Below, one piece after another: positions 50,165 through 59,612 of a stretch of DNA of 64,000 nucleotides. Under the pieces are notes generated by a model, which made no database searches, was not told where the DNA came from, and saw only the letters and a list, made by a program, of their open reading frames with translations. The translations under genes and the position numbers were made by a program. How positions within the stretch are numbered: position 1 is the stretch's first letter; every line of letters starts with the position of its first letter. Origin of the DNA: Thermopolyspora flexuosa (lineage in GTDB: Bacteria > Actinomycetota > Actinomycetes > Streptosporangiales > Streptosporangiaceae); assembly GCF_006716785.1 (NCBI RefSeq), contig NZ_VFPQ01000002.1:248001-312000 (forward strand), in the 5' to 3' direction.

Positions 50165-51331
50165 CTAGTCGCCTGACGTGCGTACGGTCTGGGCCGCCGC
50201 CGGGGCAAGGTTGTCGCCGCGCAGCCAGGCCGCGATCACGCGGGCGATGCGCGGGCCGGCCTTGCCGTCCCACAGCGGGGGCAGCTCGCCGGTCGGGGTG
50301 GCCGCGCCGTCGGCGAGGGCCTTCGCGGCCGCCGCGGGCAACGTGGCCGGGGTGACCAGGAGGTTCGTGCCGTGCGTGATCGTGATCGGCCGCTCGGTGT
50401 TGGGCCGCACGGTGAGGCAGGGCACGCCGAGCATGGTCGTCTCCTCCTGCACGCCGCCGGAGTCGGTGACGACCAGGGCCGCGCCCTTGACCAGCGACAG
50501 GAAGTCGAGGTAGCCGAGCGGGTCGATGATCGTGAGGTTGCCCCCGGTGACGAGGCCGGCCTCGGCGAGCCGGGTACGGCCCCGCGGGTGCAGCGGGACC
50601 ACGATCGGCACGAGCTCGCTCACCTCGCGCACCGCGTCGACGACCTCCCGGGCGGCCGCGGCGTCGTCCACGTTGCCGGGCCGGTGCAGCGTCGCCACCG
50701 CGTAGCGCTCGGGCAGGCCGAGGCGGGCGCGGATGCGCTCCGGGTCGAGCGAGGGCAGCGCCGCGAACAGGCTGTCGATCATCGGGTTGCCGACGAAGTG
50801 CACCTTGCGCGGGTCCACGCCCTCGTTGGCGAGGTGGGCGATCGCGTCCGGGCTGGTGCACAGCAGGATGTCGGCGAGCGCGTCGGTGACCACCCGGTTG
50901 ATCTCCTCCGGCATGGTCCGGTCGAACGACCGCAGCCCCGCCTCGACGTGCGCGGTGGGCACGCCGAGCTTCGCGCACACGAGGATGGCGGCGAGGGTCG
51001 AGTTCACGTCGCCGTAGACGACGACGAGGTCCGGCCGGTGCTCGGTGATGACGTCCTCAAGCCCGGTGAGCAGCGCCGCGGTCTGCCGGGCGTGGGTGCC
51101 GGACCCCACGCCGAGGTTGGCGATCGGCTCGGGCAGGCCCAGGTCGGCGAAGAACACGTCCGACATCAGGGCGTCGTAGTGCTGGCCGGTGTGGATGATG
51201 CCCTGCCGCAGGGCGAATCCGGTGCCGTCCGCGGACGCGCCGAGTTCGGCAAGGCCGCGCACGACCGGGGCCGCCTTGACGAAGTTGGGGCGTGCGCCGA
51301 GAACATGCAGGACGAGGGGGGTTTCCCTCAT
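50165..51331 (-). CDS. wecB: UDP-N-acetylglucosamine 2-epimerase (non-hydrolysing)
   Basis: WecB interconverts UDP-GlcNAc and UDP-ManNAc. The 388-residue GT-B-fold enzyme has VLGARPNFVKAAPV, IIHTGQHYDALMSDVFF (His, Gln), YGDVNSTLAA, AHVEAGLRSFDRTMPEEINR and TDSGGVQEETTMLG. ATG 51331 is the first Met. It is divergent from a GT4 gene with 57 bp between. A UDP-sugar dehydrogenase lies further on the other strand, so the locus can make UDP-ManNAcA. Confidence 0.95.
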   Translation of the reverse strand: MRETPLVLHVLGARPNFVKAAPVVRGLAELGASADGTGFALRQGIIHTGQHYDALMSDVFFADLGLPEPIANLGVGSGTHARQTAALLTGLEDVITEHRPDLVVVYGDVNSTLAAILVCAKLGVPTAHVEAGLRSFDRTMPEEINRVVTDALADILLCTSPDAIAHLANEGVDPRKVHFVGNPMIDSLFAALPSLDPERIRARLGLPERYAVATLHRPGNVDDAAAAREVVDAVREVSELVPIVVPLHPRGRTRLAEAGLVTGGNLTIIDPLGYLDFLSLVKGAALVVTDSGGVQEETTMLGVPCLTVRPNTERPITITHGTNLLVTPATLPAAAAKALADGAATPTGELPPLWDGKAGPRIARVIAAWLRGDNLAPAAAQTVRTSGD

Positions 51332-51370
51332 TGACCTTGCCTTTCATATAGCAGTGGGACAAACGTTGCC

Positions 51371-51376
51371 TATGGT
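51371..51376 (+). promoter_or_regulatory. -10 element TATGGT before the GT4 gene
   Basis: TATGGT matches TA-N3-T and ends 12 bp before the GTG start. It lies in the 57-bp divergent space shared with wecB. Confidence 0.4.
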
Positions 51377-51388
51377 ACGGTCACCGGC

Positions 51389-53053
51389 GTGGTGTCCAAT
51401 GCCAGGCCGAAGCAAAAGGTGTCCCCCCGGCTGGCCAAGGCGGGCGTGCGGGGATTCCTCCGGGGATTGCTCCGGCATCCGGTCATTGTCTCCAAAATAG
51501 TGATCACTAGGGTCAGAACAGACCCACTTCGTGTCGCGCAGGCCGTCGCCGAGGCGACCCCGCCCCGGCTGCGCCCGCTGATCGGCAGCGTCGCCTGGCC
51601 GGTCGCGCGCAAGGTCAGGCGGGTCGCGGGCCACATTTCGATGCGCCGGGCACGGGGGCCGCTGCGCGAGGCGAAGGCGCTTTTCGATTCCGGCCGGATC
51701 AGCGAGGCGTTCGAGGTCCTCCGCCCGCACGAGCGCTGGGCCTTCACCAAGCGGCGGCTCGCCTATTACCAGGGCGAGGTGGCCGCGCTGAAGCCGAACC
51801 CGATCCCGCCCGGCCCCAAGGTCACGATCGGGCCGCGCGTGGAGAACCGGGTGCTCCACCTGGTCACCAACGCCCTGCCGTACACGCAGGCGGGATACAC
51901 CGTGCGCACCCACCGCATCGTCACCGCGCAGAAGGCCGCGGGCCTCGACCCGCACGTGGTGACGAGCTGGGGCTGGCCGATGCTCCAGGGGCACACCGCG
52001 GTCGAGCCGTACGAGGAGATCGACGGCATCCCCTACCACCGGCTGCTGCCGCACGGCGAGGTGCCGAAGCACGCCCACGACCGGCTGCTCCGCGGCGCCG
52101 AGGACGTCACCCGGCTCGTGCAGGAGCTGCGGCCGAGGGTGCTGCACGCGGCCACCGACCACCGCAACGGCAACGTGGCGATGGCGGTGCGCCAGCGCAC
52201 CGACACCCCGTTCGTCTACGAGGTGCGCGGCTTCCTCGAGGAGACCTGGGCCTCCCGCGACCCGGCGCGGGTGGGCACCGAGCGGCACCGCATGCAGCGG
52301 GAGACCGAGGCGAACCTCATGCGGTCGGCGGACGCGGTGGTGACCCTCGCCGAGACCATGGCCGCCGAGATCGTCGAGCGCGGGGTTCCGCGGGAGCGCA
52401 TCTTCCTCGCCCCGAACGCGGTCGACGACTCGCTGCTGACCGCCGAGTACGACGGCGCCGCGTTCCGGCGCGCGTACGGCATCGCCGACGACGAGGTGGT
52501 GATCGGCTCGGTGTCGAGCATCGTCGGCTACGAGGGCTTCGGCGTGCTGCTCGACGCCGCCGCGGTGCTGCGCGACCGGGGCGTGCCGATCCGCGTGCTG
52601 CTCGTCGGCGACGGGGCCGAGCGGGAGAACCTGCTCGCGAAGGTGAAGGAGCTGAACCTCGGCGACCGGGCGATCCTGCCCGGCCGGGTGGGCCCCGAGG
52701 AGGCGCTGCAGGCGCAGTCGGCGCTCGACATCTTCGTCTGCCCCCGGCTCGACCTGCGGGTGACCCGGCTCGTCACCCCGCTCAAGCCGGTCGAGGCGAT
52801 GGCCCTCGGCAAGCCCGTCGTGCTCAGCGACCTGCCCGCGCTCGCCGAGCTGCTCGGCGGCTCCGAGGCCGGCCTGCTGGTACGGCCCGGCGACCCCGAG
52901 GCGCTCGCCGACGCCGTCGCCGCGCTGCGCGACGACCCCAAGCGGCGCGCCGAGATGGGCGAGGCGGGCCGCGCGGAGGTGGCGGCGAAGCGTACGTGGA
53001 GTCGCATCGCCGAAACCTACCGGGAAGTTTACAGATTCGTTACGGAACGATAG
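51389..53053 (+). CDS. Glycosyltransferase family 4 protein
   Basis: The 554-residue GT-B enzyme starts at GTG 51389. An N-terminal extension of about 145 residues, with TPR-like helices, precedes the GT4 fold. The fold is seen as NRVLHLVTNALPYTQAGYTVRTHRI and VVTSWGWPMLQG, then VIGSVSSIVGYEGFGVLLDAA and the donor-binding EALQAQSALDIFVCPRL with PLKPVEAMALGKPVV (E-x7-E). It would transfer a sugar from an NDP-sugar to a lipid-linked or polymer acceptor. The gene is divergent from wecB. Confidence 0.9.
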   Translation: MVSNARPKQKVSPRLAKAGVRGFLRGLLRHPVIVSKIVITRVRTDPLRVAQAVAEATPPRLRPLIGSVAWPVARKVRRVAGHISMRRARGPLREAKALFDSGRISEAFEVLRPHERWAFTKRRLAYYQGEVAALKPNPIPPGPKVTIGPRVENRVLHLVTNALPYTQAGYTVRTHRIVTAQKAAGLDPHVVTSWGWPMLQGHTAVEPYEEIDGIPYHRLLPHGEVPKHAHDRLLRGAEDVTRLVQELRPRVLHAATDHRNGNVAMAVRQRTDTPFVYEVRGFLEETWASRDPARVGTERHRMQRETEANLMRSADAVVTLAETMAAEIVERGVPRERIFLAPNAVDDSLLTAEYDGAAFRRAYGIADDEVVIGSVSSIVGYEGFGVLLDAAAVLRDRGVPIRVLLVGDGAERENLLAKVKELNLGDRAILPGRVGPEEALQAQSALDIFVCPRLDLRVTRLVTPLKPVEAMALGKPVVLSDLPALAELLGGSEAGLLVRPGDPEALADAVAALRDDPKRRAEMGEAGRAEVAAKRTWSRIAETYREVYRFVTER

Positions 53054-53130
53054 TCCCGTGCTTGGCGTGGCTTGGGCATCCGTATGTGATGCATTCACCC
53101 GCATTAGACGTGCTTGGTGCCAAGTTGAGA

Positions 53131-53183
53131 TAGCCTTTGCGACCATGATGAGTTGTATCCGACCTTCCGCGGTGTCGTCGTGA
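53131..53183 (+). promoter_or_regulatory. Leader with short uORF before the UDP-sugar dehydrogenase gene
   Basis: A -10-like TAGCCT (53131-53136) is followed by ATG at 53145 and 53148. From 53148 the frame codes 11 residues (MSCIRPSAVSS) and stops with TGA at 53181-53183, overlapping the dehydrogenase GTG (GTGA). A leaderless uORF with a translational-coupling overlap would explain why the dehydrogenase has no visible ribosome-binding site. Confidence 0.4.
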
Positions 53184-54442
53184 CCGCCTTCGATCTCGCG
53201 ATCGTCGGTCTCGGCTATGTCGGCATGCCGTTGGCCAAGGAGGCCACGGCCGCCGGGATGCGGGTGGTCGGCCTGGATGTGGATCCACGGAAGGTGGAGG
53301 CGCTCACCTCCGGGCGGTCCTACATCGACGACCTCAGCGACGCCGATCTCGATGAGATGCTGCGGAGCGGCTTCACGGCGACCCTCGACGACGCCGTGCT
53401 CGCCGCGAGCGAGGTCATCGTCATCTGCGTGCCGACGCCGCTCGACGACGACCGTCGCCCCGACCTGTCGGCGGTGGAGGGCGCGGCGAAGACGATCGCC
53501 CGCCGGTTGAAGCCGGGCACGCTCGTCGTGCTCGAGTCCACCACCTACCCGGGCACCACCGACGGCCTGGTCCGTCCGCTGCTTGAGACCTCCGGGCTGG
53601 TGGCCGGCAAGGACTTCCACCTCGCCTTCTCGCCCGAGCGCATCGACCCCGGCAACCCCAAGTACGGCCTGCGCAACACGCCGAAGGTCGTCGGCGGCTA
53701 CACCCCGGCCTGCCGGGAGCGCGCGGTGGCGTTCTACTCGCGCATCGTCGAGCAGGTGGTGCCGGTGAGCGGCACCCGCGAGGCCGAGATGGCGAAGCTG
53801 CTGGAGAACACCTACCGGCACGTGAACATCGCCCTCGTCAACGAGATGGCGATCTTCTGCGACGAGCTCGGCATCGACCTCTGGGAGGCGATCGAGGCCG
53901 CCTCGACCAAGCCGTTCGGGTTCCAGAAGTTCCTGCCCGGCCCGGGCGTGGGCGGTCACTGCATCCCGGTCGACCCCTCCTACCTGTCCTTCACCGTGCG
54001 CCGCCTCGGCTACCCGTTCCGCTTCGTCGAGCTGGCGCAGGAGGTCAACGAGCGCATGCCGGCCTACGTGGTGGCCCGGGTGCAGCGGCTGCTCAACCGG
54101 CACAGCAAGCCGGTCAACGGGGCGAACGTGCTGCTGCTCGGCGTCACGTACAAGCCGGACATCGCCGACGAGCGGGAGACTCCCGCCCTGCCGATCGCCC
54201 GCAGGCTGCTGGATCTCGGGGCGAGGCTCTCCTACCTCGACCCGCACGTGCCGGTGTGGAGCGTCGACGGCGTTCCGGTACGGCGGGCCGGGGACCTGGA
54301 GACCGCGGTACAGGAGGCGGACGTGACCGTGCTGCTGCAGCAGCACTCCGCCTTCGATCTCGGCGTCGTGGAGGAGAAGGGCCGGCTCGTTCTGGACACC
54401 CGCGGCGTGCTGGTCGAGAACGAGCGCGTGGAACGGCTGTAG
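53180..54442 (+). CDS. Nucleotide-sugar dehydrogenase (WecC/UDP-ManNAc dehydrogenase type)
   Basis: The 420-residue enzyme oxidises an NDP-sugar C6 to the acid with NAD, using the catalytic cysteine in GVGGHCIPVDP (C261). Other motifs are IVGLGYVGMPLAKEA (NAD), ESTTYPGTT, FHLAFSPERIDPG and LLGVTYKPDIADERETPA. The neighbouring wecB supports UDP-ManNAc as the substrate, making UDP-ManNAcA. I start at GTG 53180; TTG 53153 is an alternative in frame. No ribosome-binding site precedes the GTG, but a short uORF overlaps it. Confidence 0.9.
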   Translation: MTAFDLAIVGLGYVGMPLAKEATAAGMRVVGLDVDPRKVEALTSGRSYIDDLSDADLDEMLRSGFTATLDDAVLAASEVIVICVPTPLDDDRRPDLSAVEGAAKTIARRLKPGTLVVLESTTYPGTTDGLVRPLLETSGLVAGKDFHLAFSPERIDPGNPKYGLRNTPKVVGGYTPACRERAVAFYSRIVEQVVPVSGTREAEMAKLLENTYRHVNIALVNEMAIFCDELGIDLWEAIEAASTKPFGFQKFLPGPGVGGHCIPVDPSYLSFTVRRLGYPFRFVELAQEVNERMPAYVVARVQRLLNRHSKPVNGANVLLLGVTYKPDIADERETPALPIARRLLDLGARLSYLDPHVPVWSVDGVPVRRAGDLETAVQEADVTVLLQQHSAFDLGVVEEKGRLVLDTRGVLVENERVERL

Positions 54443-54455
54443 GGGGGACCGGCGC

Positions 54456-55637
54456 GTGCACGTGCTCGTCATGACTGTGGTGCATCATCCGGAGGACGCG
54501 CGGATCCTGCACCGCCAGGTCCGGGCGCTGGTGGACGCCGGTCATGAGGTCACGTACGCGGCGCCGTACACGGCCCGGGGGGTGGTGCCGCGACCGTGGG
54601 TCACGGGCATCGACCTGCCGCGGGCCTCCGAGCGCAGGCGGCTGAAGGCGGTGATCGCCGCCCGCCGGGTGTTCCGGGAAATGCGCGACAAGGTCGACCT
54701 CGTGCTGCTGCACGACGTCGAGCTGCTGCTCGCCGTGGTGGGGGTGCGCAACCGGCCGCCGGTGGTGTGGGACGTGCACGAGGACACCCCGGCGACGCTG
54801 TCGCTCAAGCCGTGGCTGCCGCCGTTCCTGCGGCCCCCGGTGCGGTTCTTCGCCCGCCTGCTGGAGAGCGCCGCGGAGCGGCGGCTGCACCTGCTGCTCG
54901 CGGAGACCGCCTACGCGGGCCGGTTCCGCAAGGCCCACCTGGTGGTGCCGAACGAGACCTGGGTGCCCGACCACGTCAGCCCGCCCGGGGACGACCGGGT
55001 GGTGTACCTGGGCTGGCTGTCGGAGGCGCGCGGGGTGCGCGAGGCCGTCGAGGTGGCCCGGCTGCTGCGGCCGCACCGGATCTCGGTGGAGCTCATCGGG
55101 TACGCCGACCCGCAGAGCCGCCCGCTGCTCGAGCAGGCGGTCGCGGAGGGGCTGCTCGAGTGGCGTGACTTCATGCCGAACGACGAGGCGCTCAAGCGGC
55201 TCGACGGCGCGCTCGCCGGGCTCTCGCTGCTGCGCGACGAGCCGAACTACCGGCACTCCATGCCCACCAAGATCGTCGAGTACATGGCGCACGGCATCCC
55301 GGTGATCACCACGCCGTCGCCGCGCGCCGTGGAGCTGGTCGAGCGGTACGCCAGCGGCGTGGTGGTGCCGTGGCGGGACCCGGAGGCCGTGGTGCGGGCG
55401 GTGCTGCGGCTGCGGGACAACCCGGAGGAGCGGCGCGCCGAGGGGGCCCGCGGGTACGCCGCCGCCCGGGCGAACCACCACTGGCCGAACTCGGCCCGCC
55501 GGTTCGTCGCCCAGCTCGAGGAGTGGGCCGAGGAGGGCAAGCGGCGCCGGAACGCGGGCAAGGACCGCGGGCGCCGGCCGTCCGGCGGGGCGGTCGAGCC
55601 CGGTCCGGCCGAGCGGGTGGAGAAGGCCGAGCAGTAG
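54456..55637 (+). CDS. Glycosyltransferase (GT4-like)
   Basis: The 393-residue protein starts at GTG 54456, 13 bp after the dehydrogenase. It has the GT-B pattern VVHHPEDARILHRQVRALVDAGHEVTY at the N terminus, VVYLGWLSEARGVREAVEVARLL for the donor-binding half, and LLRDEPNYRHSMPTKIVEYMAHGIPVITT (E-x7-E). A disordered, charged C-terminal tail (GKDRGRRPSGGAVEP) follows. It should be co-transcribed with the dehydrogenase and act in the same polysaccharide pathway. Confidence 0.88.
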   Translation: MHVLVMTVVHHPEDARILHRQVRALVDAGHEVTYAAPYTARGVVPRPWVTGIDLPRASERRRLKAVIAARRVFREMRDKVDLVLLHDVELLLAVVGVRNRPPVVWDVHEDTPATLSLKPWLPPFLRPPVRFFARLLESAAERRLHLLLAETAYAGRFRKAHLVVPNETWVPDHVSPPGDDRVVYLGWLSEARGVREAVEVARLLRPHRISVELIGYADPQSRPLLEQAVAEGLLEWRDFMPNDEALKRLDGALAGLSLLRDEPNYRHSMPTKIVEYMAHGIPVITTPSPRAVELVERYASGVVVPWRDPEAVVRAVLRLRDNPEERRAEGARGYAAARANHHWPNSARRFVAQLEEWAEEGKRRRNAGKDRGRRPSGGAVEPGPAERVEKAEQ

Positions 55638-55709
55638 GCGTTCGCGGACGGAAGTCGCCGCCGGGCGGTTTTACGCCCGCCTGATCGTAAGGACGGTACT
55701 CTCCTGAAG

Positions 55710-57512
55710 GTGCGCTGGGTTGCCCTGGTCGTTGGCTTGGCGATCATCACCGCGGTCGGCATCGTCGTGAACATGCAGCGGCAGGACGCCGGGGCCGCCC
55801 GGGACGCCGCCGCCACCGCCTCCCGGACCCCGACGCCGGCCGCCTCGTTCACCGACCCCTGCGGCACGTTCGACACCACGGTGCGCACGCCGTACCCGAT
55901 CACCGGGTACTGGATCATCCCGACCGCGGACCCGTGCACCTGGCGCTCCCAGTTCCAGGCGATCCACCGGGTCGGCGGCGACACCGTGATCCGGCTCGGC
56001 CACGGCCTCTCGCCGCGCCGGGTGGACGACGAGACCGGGCTCGTGCTCGACGCCGCGGGGGACAAGCCCGACCCGCGGTACGCCAAGTGCGTGGAGGGCG
56101 AGCTCACCTGCGTGCAGGCGGCCGAGAAGGCGCTCAAGGACGCCCACCCGGACAACCGCATCACCTGGACGTACGTCTTCCGGACCGACGAGCAGTACGG
56201 CGACGGCGTGTTCCGCTGCCCCGACATCGAGCGCAAGATCGTCGTGGGCGACGCGGTGTTCTTCCGGATCATCGCCCCGGACGACGGCACCGACGACGCG
56301 TCCTGCGACTTCTCCTCCCGGGGCCGGGGCTACCACCTGATCCTGGTCTCCGCCGGGAAGGAGGACAGCCTCACCACCCTGCTCGACCTCGGCGACCGGT
56401 TCGGCATCCGGGTCTTCCCCGCGCTGCCGCTCGCGCCGCGCGACCCGACCGGCCCGACCCGGGCGAACCCGCGGCACATCGGCACGCTCACCACGCTCAC
56501 CCGCCGCATCCTGCAGGACTACGGCGACCGGTTCGCCGGCCGGGAGTCCCTCGGCGGCGTCTACCAGCCGTTCGAGCTGCAGATCCGGGACTGGCCGGAC
56601 CCGTCGAAGGTGGACACCCTCAAGGTGCTCGCCGAGCAGCACCTCATCGTCGAGCAGGAGCTCGCGGGCAAGCCGATCCTGATCAGCCCGTACCTGGACG
56701 CGCGCCGGGACCGGAAGTTCACCTCCACCCCGAAGCAGGTGGGCAAGGGTTTCAAGGTGCTCGCCCGCACCGGCGTGGGGATCATCGCGCCGCAGGACGG
56801 CCGGGGCACCGGCAAGGGCGGCCTGTTCTGGCCGAACTGGAAGAACAAGCCGGTCGACGAGCGGCTGCGCCCGGTGGTGGGCGACACCACGTACGCCAAG
56901 GCCTACTACGGCGGCACCCGCGACTACTACCGGGAGATGGCCCAGGCCCGCGACGAGCTGCTCAAGGAGGGCGTGCGGGTCGAGCTGTGGGCGAACATCG
57001 AGGCGTTCGAACCGACCCGCAGGGAGGGCGAGAAGCGGTGCAGCTCGCAGAGCGACCGCGGCGCCACCGACAAGCCCCGGCTCGACACCCAGGTGACGCT
57101 GGTCGGGCCGTACGTCTCGAAGATCATCTCCTACATGTGGTCGGACTACTTCACCTGCGGCTCGCCGTCGCTCGCCGAGCAGATCGCGCAGGACTGGACC
57201 CGGCCGATCGCGATCCAGGCGTTCCGCAGCCGGCGGGACATCCAGAACGGGCTGGAGATCCGCGGCTACAACCTCGCCGGGGCGACGGTCACGCTGAGCT
57301 GGCCGGGGGTGGACGAGCCGCGGGTGGTCGACTCGACGGTGGCCGGGGTGCACGAGACCGACCCGGTTCCGGGGCTGCCGGAGCGGGTGGAGCGGCTGTG
57401 GATACCCTTCGACCTGGACGAGGTGCCGGACGGCAGGTGGGTCCGGGTCGGGGTGACCGCCCCCGACGGGCGCATCGCCGCCGAACCCGTCTACTACCAG
57501 CACACGACCTAG
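55710..57512 (+). CDS. Exported DUF4434-like protein (TIM-barrel, glycosidase-like)
   Basis: The 600-residue protein starts at GTG 55710. A signal anchor (RWVALVVGLAIITAVGIVVNM) is followed by a linker and a globular domain with paired cysteines (DPCGTFDTT, ADPCTW, AKCVEG and ELTCVQ). The central part has the DUF4434 pattern GITGYWI-like start (ITGYWIIPTADPCTW), QYGDGVFRCPDIE, GYHLILVSAGKE and ILISPYLDARRDRKF. The C-terminal region is a beta domain (ITVLSWPG-like strands). DUF4434 proteins are TIM-barrel glycoside-hydrolase relatives in polysaccharide loci. It may trim or check the polymer outside. No catalytic pair is proven. Confidence 0.75.
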   Translation: MRWVALVVGLAIITAVGIVVNMQRQDAGAARDAAATASRTPTPAASFTDPCGTFDTTVRTPYPITGYWIIPTADPCTWRSQFQAIHRVGGDTVIRLGHGLSPRRVDDETGLVLDAAGDKPDPRYAKCVEGELTCVQAAEKALKDAHPDNRITWTYVFRTDEQYGDGVFRCPDIERKIVVGDAVFFRIIAPDDGTDDASCDFSSRGRGYHLILVSAGKEDSLTTLLDLGDRFGIRVFPALPLAPRDPTGPTRANPRHIGTLTTLTRRILQDYGDRFAGRESLGGVYQPFELQIRDWPDPSKVDTLKVLAEQHLIVEQELAGKPILISPYLDARRDRKFTSTPKQVGKGFKVLARTGVGIIAPQDGRGTGKGGLFWPNWKNKPVDERLRPVVGDTTYAKAYYGGTRDYYREMAQARDELLKEGVRVELWANIEAFEPTRREGEKRCSSQSDRGATDKPRLDTQVTLVGPYVSKIISYMWSDYFTCGSPSLAEQIAQDWTRPIAIQAFRSRRDIQNGLEIRGYNLAGATVTLSWPGVDEPRVVDSTVAGVHETDPVPGLPERVERLWIPFDLDEVPDGRWVRVGVTAPDGRIAAEPVYYQHTT

Positions 57513-57514
57513 TG

Positions 57515-57536
57515 CCGCGTCCTGATCGGGACGCGG
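57515..57536. terminator. Terminator hairpin
   Basis: CCGCGTCC (57515-57522) and GGACGCGG (57529-57536) pair perfectly around TGATCG, just after the stop codon of the DUF4434-like gene. Confidence 0.65.
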
Positions 57537-57570
57537 ACCGTGCGCATGCGGGTGGTGAGTTTCCGGTAGC

Positions 57571-58296
57571 GTGCGAAACGTGATCCCGACACTTCCCGTC
57601 AGCGTCGATCTCGTCGTGCTCACGGTCCGTGAGCAAACGCTCATGGCGCTGGTCTGGCGTCGGGACCGGCCCCCGTACGAGGGACGCTGGGCGCTGTCGG
57701 GCGGGTTCATCAAGCTCGACGAGGACCTGTCCGCCGCGGCCGAACGCGTGCTCGCCGAGCGGGCCGGCCTGCCCGGCGCACCCGTCCACCTCGAGCAGCT
57801 GCAGTCCTACGGCTACCCGGACCGTGACCCGCGGCGGCGCGTGGTGAGCGTCGCCTACCTCGGCATCGCCCCCGACCTGCCCGCCTCCACCGAGGCCCAC
57901 ATGAGCTGGCAGCCGGTGGACTCGCTCACCGAGATGGCCTTCGACCACCGGCGGATCATGCTCGACGGCGTGGAGCGGGCGCGCAGCAAGCTGGAGTACA
58001 CCTCGCTCGGGGCGGCGTTCTGCCCGCCCGAGTTCACCGTGGCCGAGCTGCGCCGGGTGTACGAGATCGTGTGGGGCCGCCCGCTCGACCCGCGCAACTT
58101 CCACCGCAAGGTCACCAGGGCCGAGGGCTTCCTCATCCCGACCGGGAAGACCACGACCCGCGACGGCGGACGCCCGGCGATGCTCTACCGCCGCGGCCCG
58201 GCCGAGCTGCTGCACCCCCCGATGCTGCGCACGAGCACGTACGGCGGGTGCGCCGGCGGGTCCTCCGGCGCGGGCCTGGCGACCTCGGGCAGGTGA
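57571..58296 (+). CDS. NrtR-like NUDIX-domain regulator
   Basis: The 241-residue protein has an N-terminal NUDIX fold (residues 10-140) and a C-terminal winged helix (about 150-215: FTVAELRRVYEIVWGR, DPRNFHRKV). The NUDIX box keeps the first Gly, Glu and Arg, but REUxEE is replaced by RVLAER, so hydrolase activity is unlikely. This combination is typical of NrtR repressors, which sense ADP-ribose and control NAD synthesis. No NAD gene is nearby. The C-terminal tail (CAGGSSGAG) is Gly-rich. GTG 57571 starts the conserved region. Confidence 0.85.
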   Translation: MRNVIPTLPVSVDLVVLTVREQTLMALVWRRDRPPYEGRWALSGGFIKLDEDLSAAAERVLAERAGLPGAPVHLEQLQSYGYPDRDPRRRVVSVAYLGIAPDLPASTEAHMSWQPVDSLTEMAFDHRRIMLDGVERARSKLEYTSLGAAFCPPEFTVAELRRVYEIVWGRPLDPRNFHRKVTRAEGFLIPTGKTTTRDGGRPAMLYRRGPAELLHPPMLRTSTYGGCAGGSSGAGLATSGR

Positions 58297-58539
58297 TCCC
58301 CGCCCCGCCGCCGCGGGTGCGCGCCCCGCGGCCGGGCCGGCGGGGACACCTCCGCCGTGCCGTACCGCGCCGCCTTCCCCGGAGCCGCCCCGCGTGCAAT
58401 CGTCCTGCGTGAGCCTGCGTGAGATCGTCGCGCGGCCGCCGCTCCCCGGTGGCGAGGACGGCCTTCGCCCTGGTTTCGTCGCAGGTGGAGCGATCCGCCG
58501 CGCGATAAGGTTGGACGCGCGGAGTGAGGGAGGACGAGG

Positions 58540-59595
58540 ATGCGTTTCAGGGCGATTCTGGACACGATGCCGGTCTACAAGCCGGGCAAGCGGGTCACGG
58601 CGCCGGACGGCCGGTCGTTCAAGCTCTCCTCCAACGAGTCGCCCTTCCCGCCGCCTCCCTCGGTGCTGGAGGCGATCCGCCGCGCCGCCACGGAGATCAA
58701 CCGCTACCCCGACGCCTCCTGCCACCGGCTCACCGAGGCGATCGCCGAGCGGTACGGCGTGCCGTACGACCACGTCGCGCTCGGGCCCGGGTCGGTGACC
58801 GTGGCGCAGCAGCTGCTGGAGGCCGTGGGTGAGCCGGGCGTCGAGGTCGTCTACGCCTGGCGGTCGTTCGAGGCCTACCCGCTGCTCGCGGACATGGCCG
58901 GGGTGACCTCGGTGCGGGTGCCGCTGCGCGACGAGGCGCACGACCTGGAGGCGATGGCCGAGGCGATCACCGACCGCACCCGGCTGGTGTTCGTGTGCAA
59001 CCCGAACAACCCGACCGGCACGGCCTCCCGCACCGCCGAGCTGGCCGCGTTCCTCGACCGGGTGCCGGAGCACGTCATCGTCGCCCTCGACGAGGCCTAC
59101 CGCGAGTACGTGCGCGACGAGGACGTGCCCGACGGGCTCACCCTCTACCGCGAGCGGCCGAACGTGGTGGTGCTGCGCACCTTCTCCAAGGCGTACGGCC
59201 TCGCCGGGCTGCGCGTCGGCTACCTGATCGGGCAGCGCGAGGCCGCGGAGGCGGTGCGCAAGGTCATGATCCCGTTCGCGGTGAGCCACGTGGCGCAGGC
59301 CGCCGCGGTGGCCGCGCTCGAGGCCGAGCAGGAGCTGCTGGCCCGGGTGGAGGAGATCGTCAAGGAGCGCACCCGGGTGCGCGACGCGCTGCTCGGCCAG
59401 GGCTGGCAGGTGCCGCCCACCGAGGCGAACTTCGTCTGGCTGCGCCTCGGCGACCGCACGACCGAGTTCGCCGAGCACTGCGCCCGGTACGGCGTGGCCG
59501 TGCGGCCCTTCCCCGGCGAGGGCGCCCGCGTGTCGATCGGCGACGCCGAGGAGAACGACGCCTTCCTCACCGCCGCGGCCGAGTTCCCCCGGTAG
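58540..59595 (+). CDS. hisC: Histidinol-phosphate aminotransferase-type enzyme
   Basis: The 351-residue class I/II aminotransferase starts at ATG 58540 after GAGGACGAGG. It has [50 protein letters not shown] and the PLP lysine in [12 protein letters not shown] (K217). HisC-type enzymes transaminate histidinol phosphate, and aromatic aminotransferases (pat) in actinobacteria are close relatives; lacking neighbouring his genes, either is possible. It is convergent with the lipoprotein gene. I keep hisC as the family symbol, not as proof of substrate. Confidence 0.85.
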   Translation: MRFRAILDTMPVYKPGKRVTAPDGRSFKLSSNESPFPPPPSVLEAIRRAATEINRYPDASCHRLTEAIAERYGVPYDHVALGPGSVTVAQQLLEAVGEPGVEVVYAWRSFEAYPLLADMAGVTSVRVPLRDEAHDLEAMAEAITDRTRLVFVCNPNNPTGTASRTAELAAFLDRVPEHVIVALDEAYREYVRDEDVPDGLTLYRERPNVVVLRTFSKAYGLAGLRVGYLIGQREAAEAVRKVMIPFAVSHVAQAAAVAALEAEQELLARVEEIVKERTRVRDALLGQGWQVPPTEANFVWLRLGDRTTEFAEHCARYGVAVRPFPGEGARVSIGDAEENDAFLTAAAEFPR

Positions 59596-59612
59596 GCCGG
59601 TTACGCGGCCTG

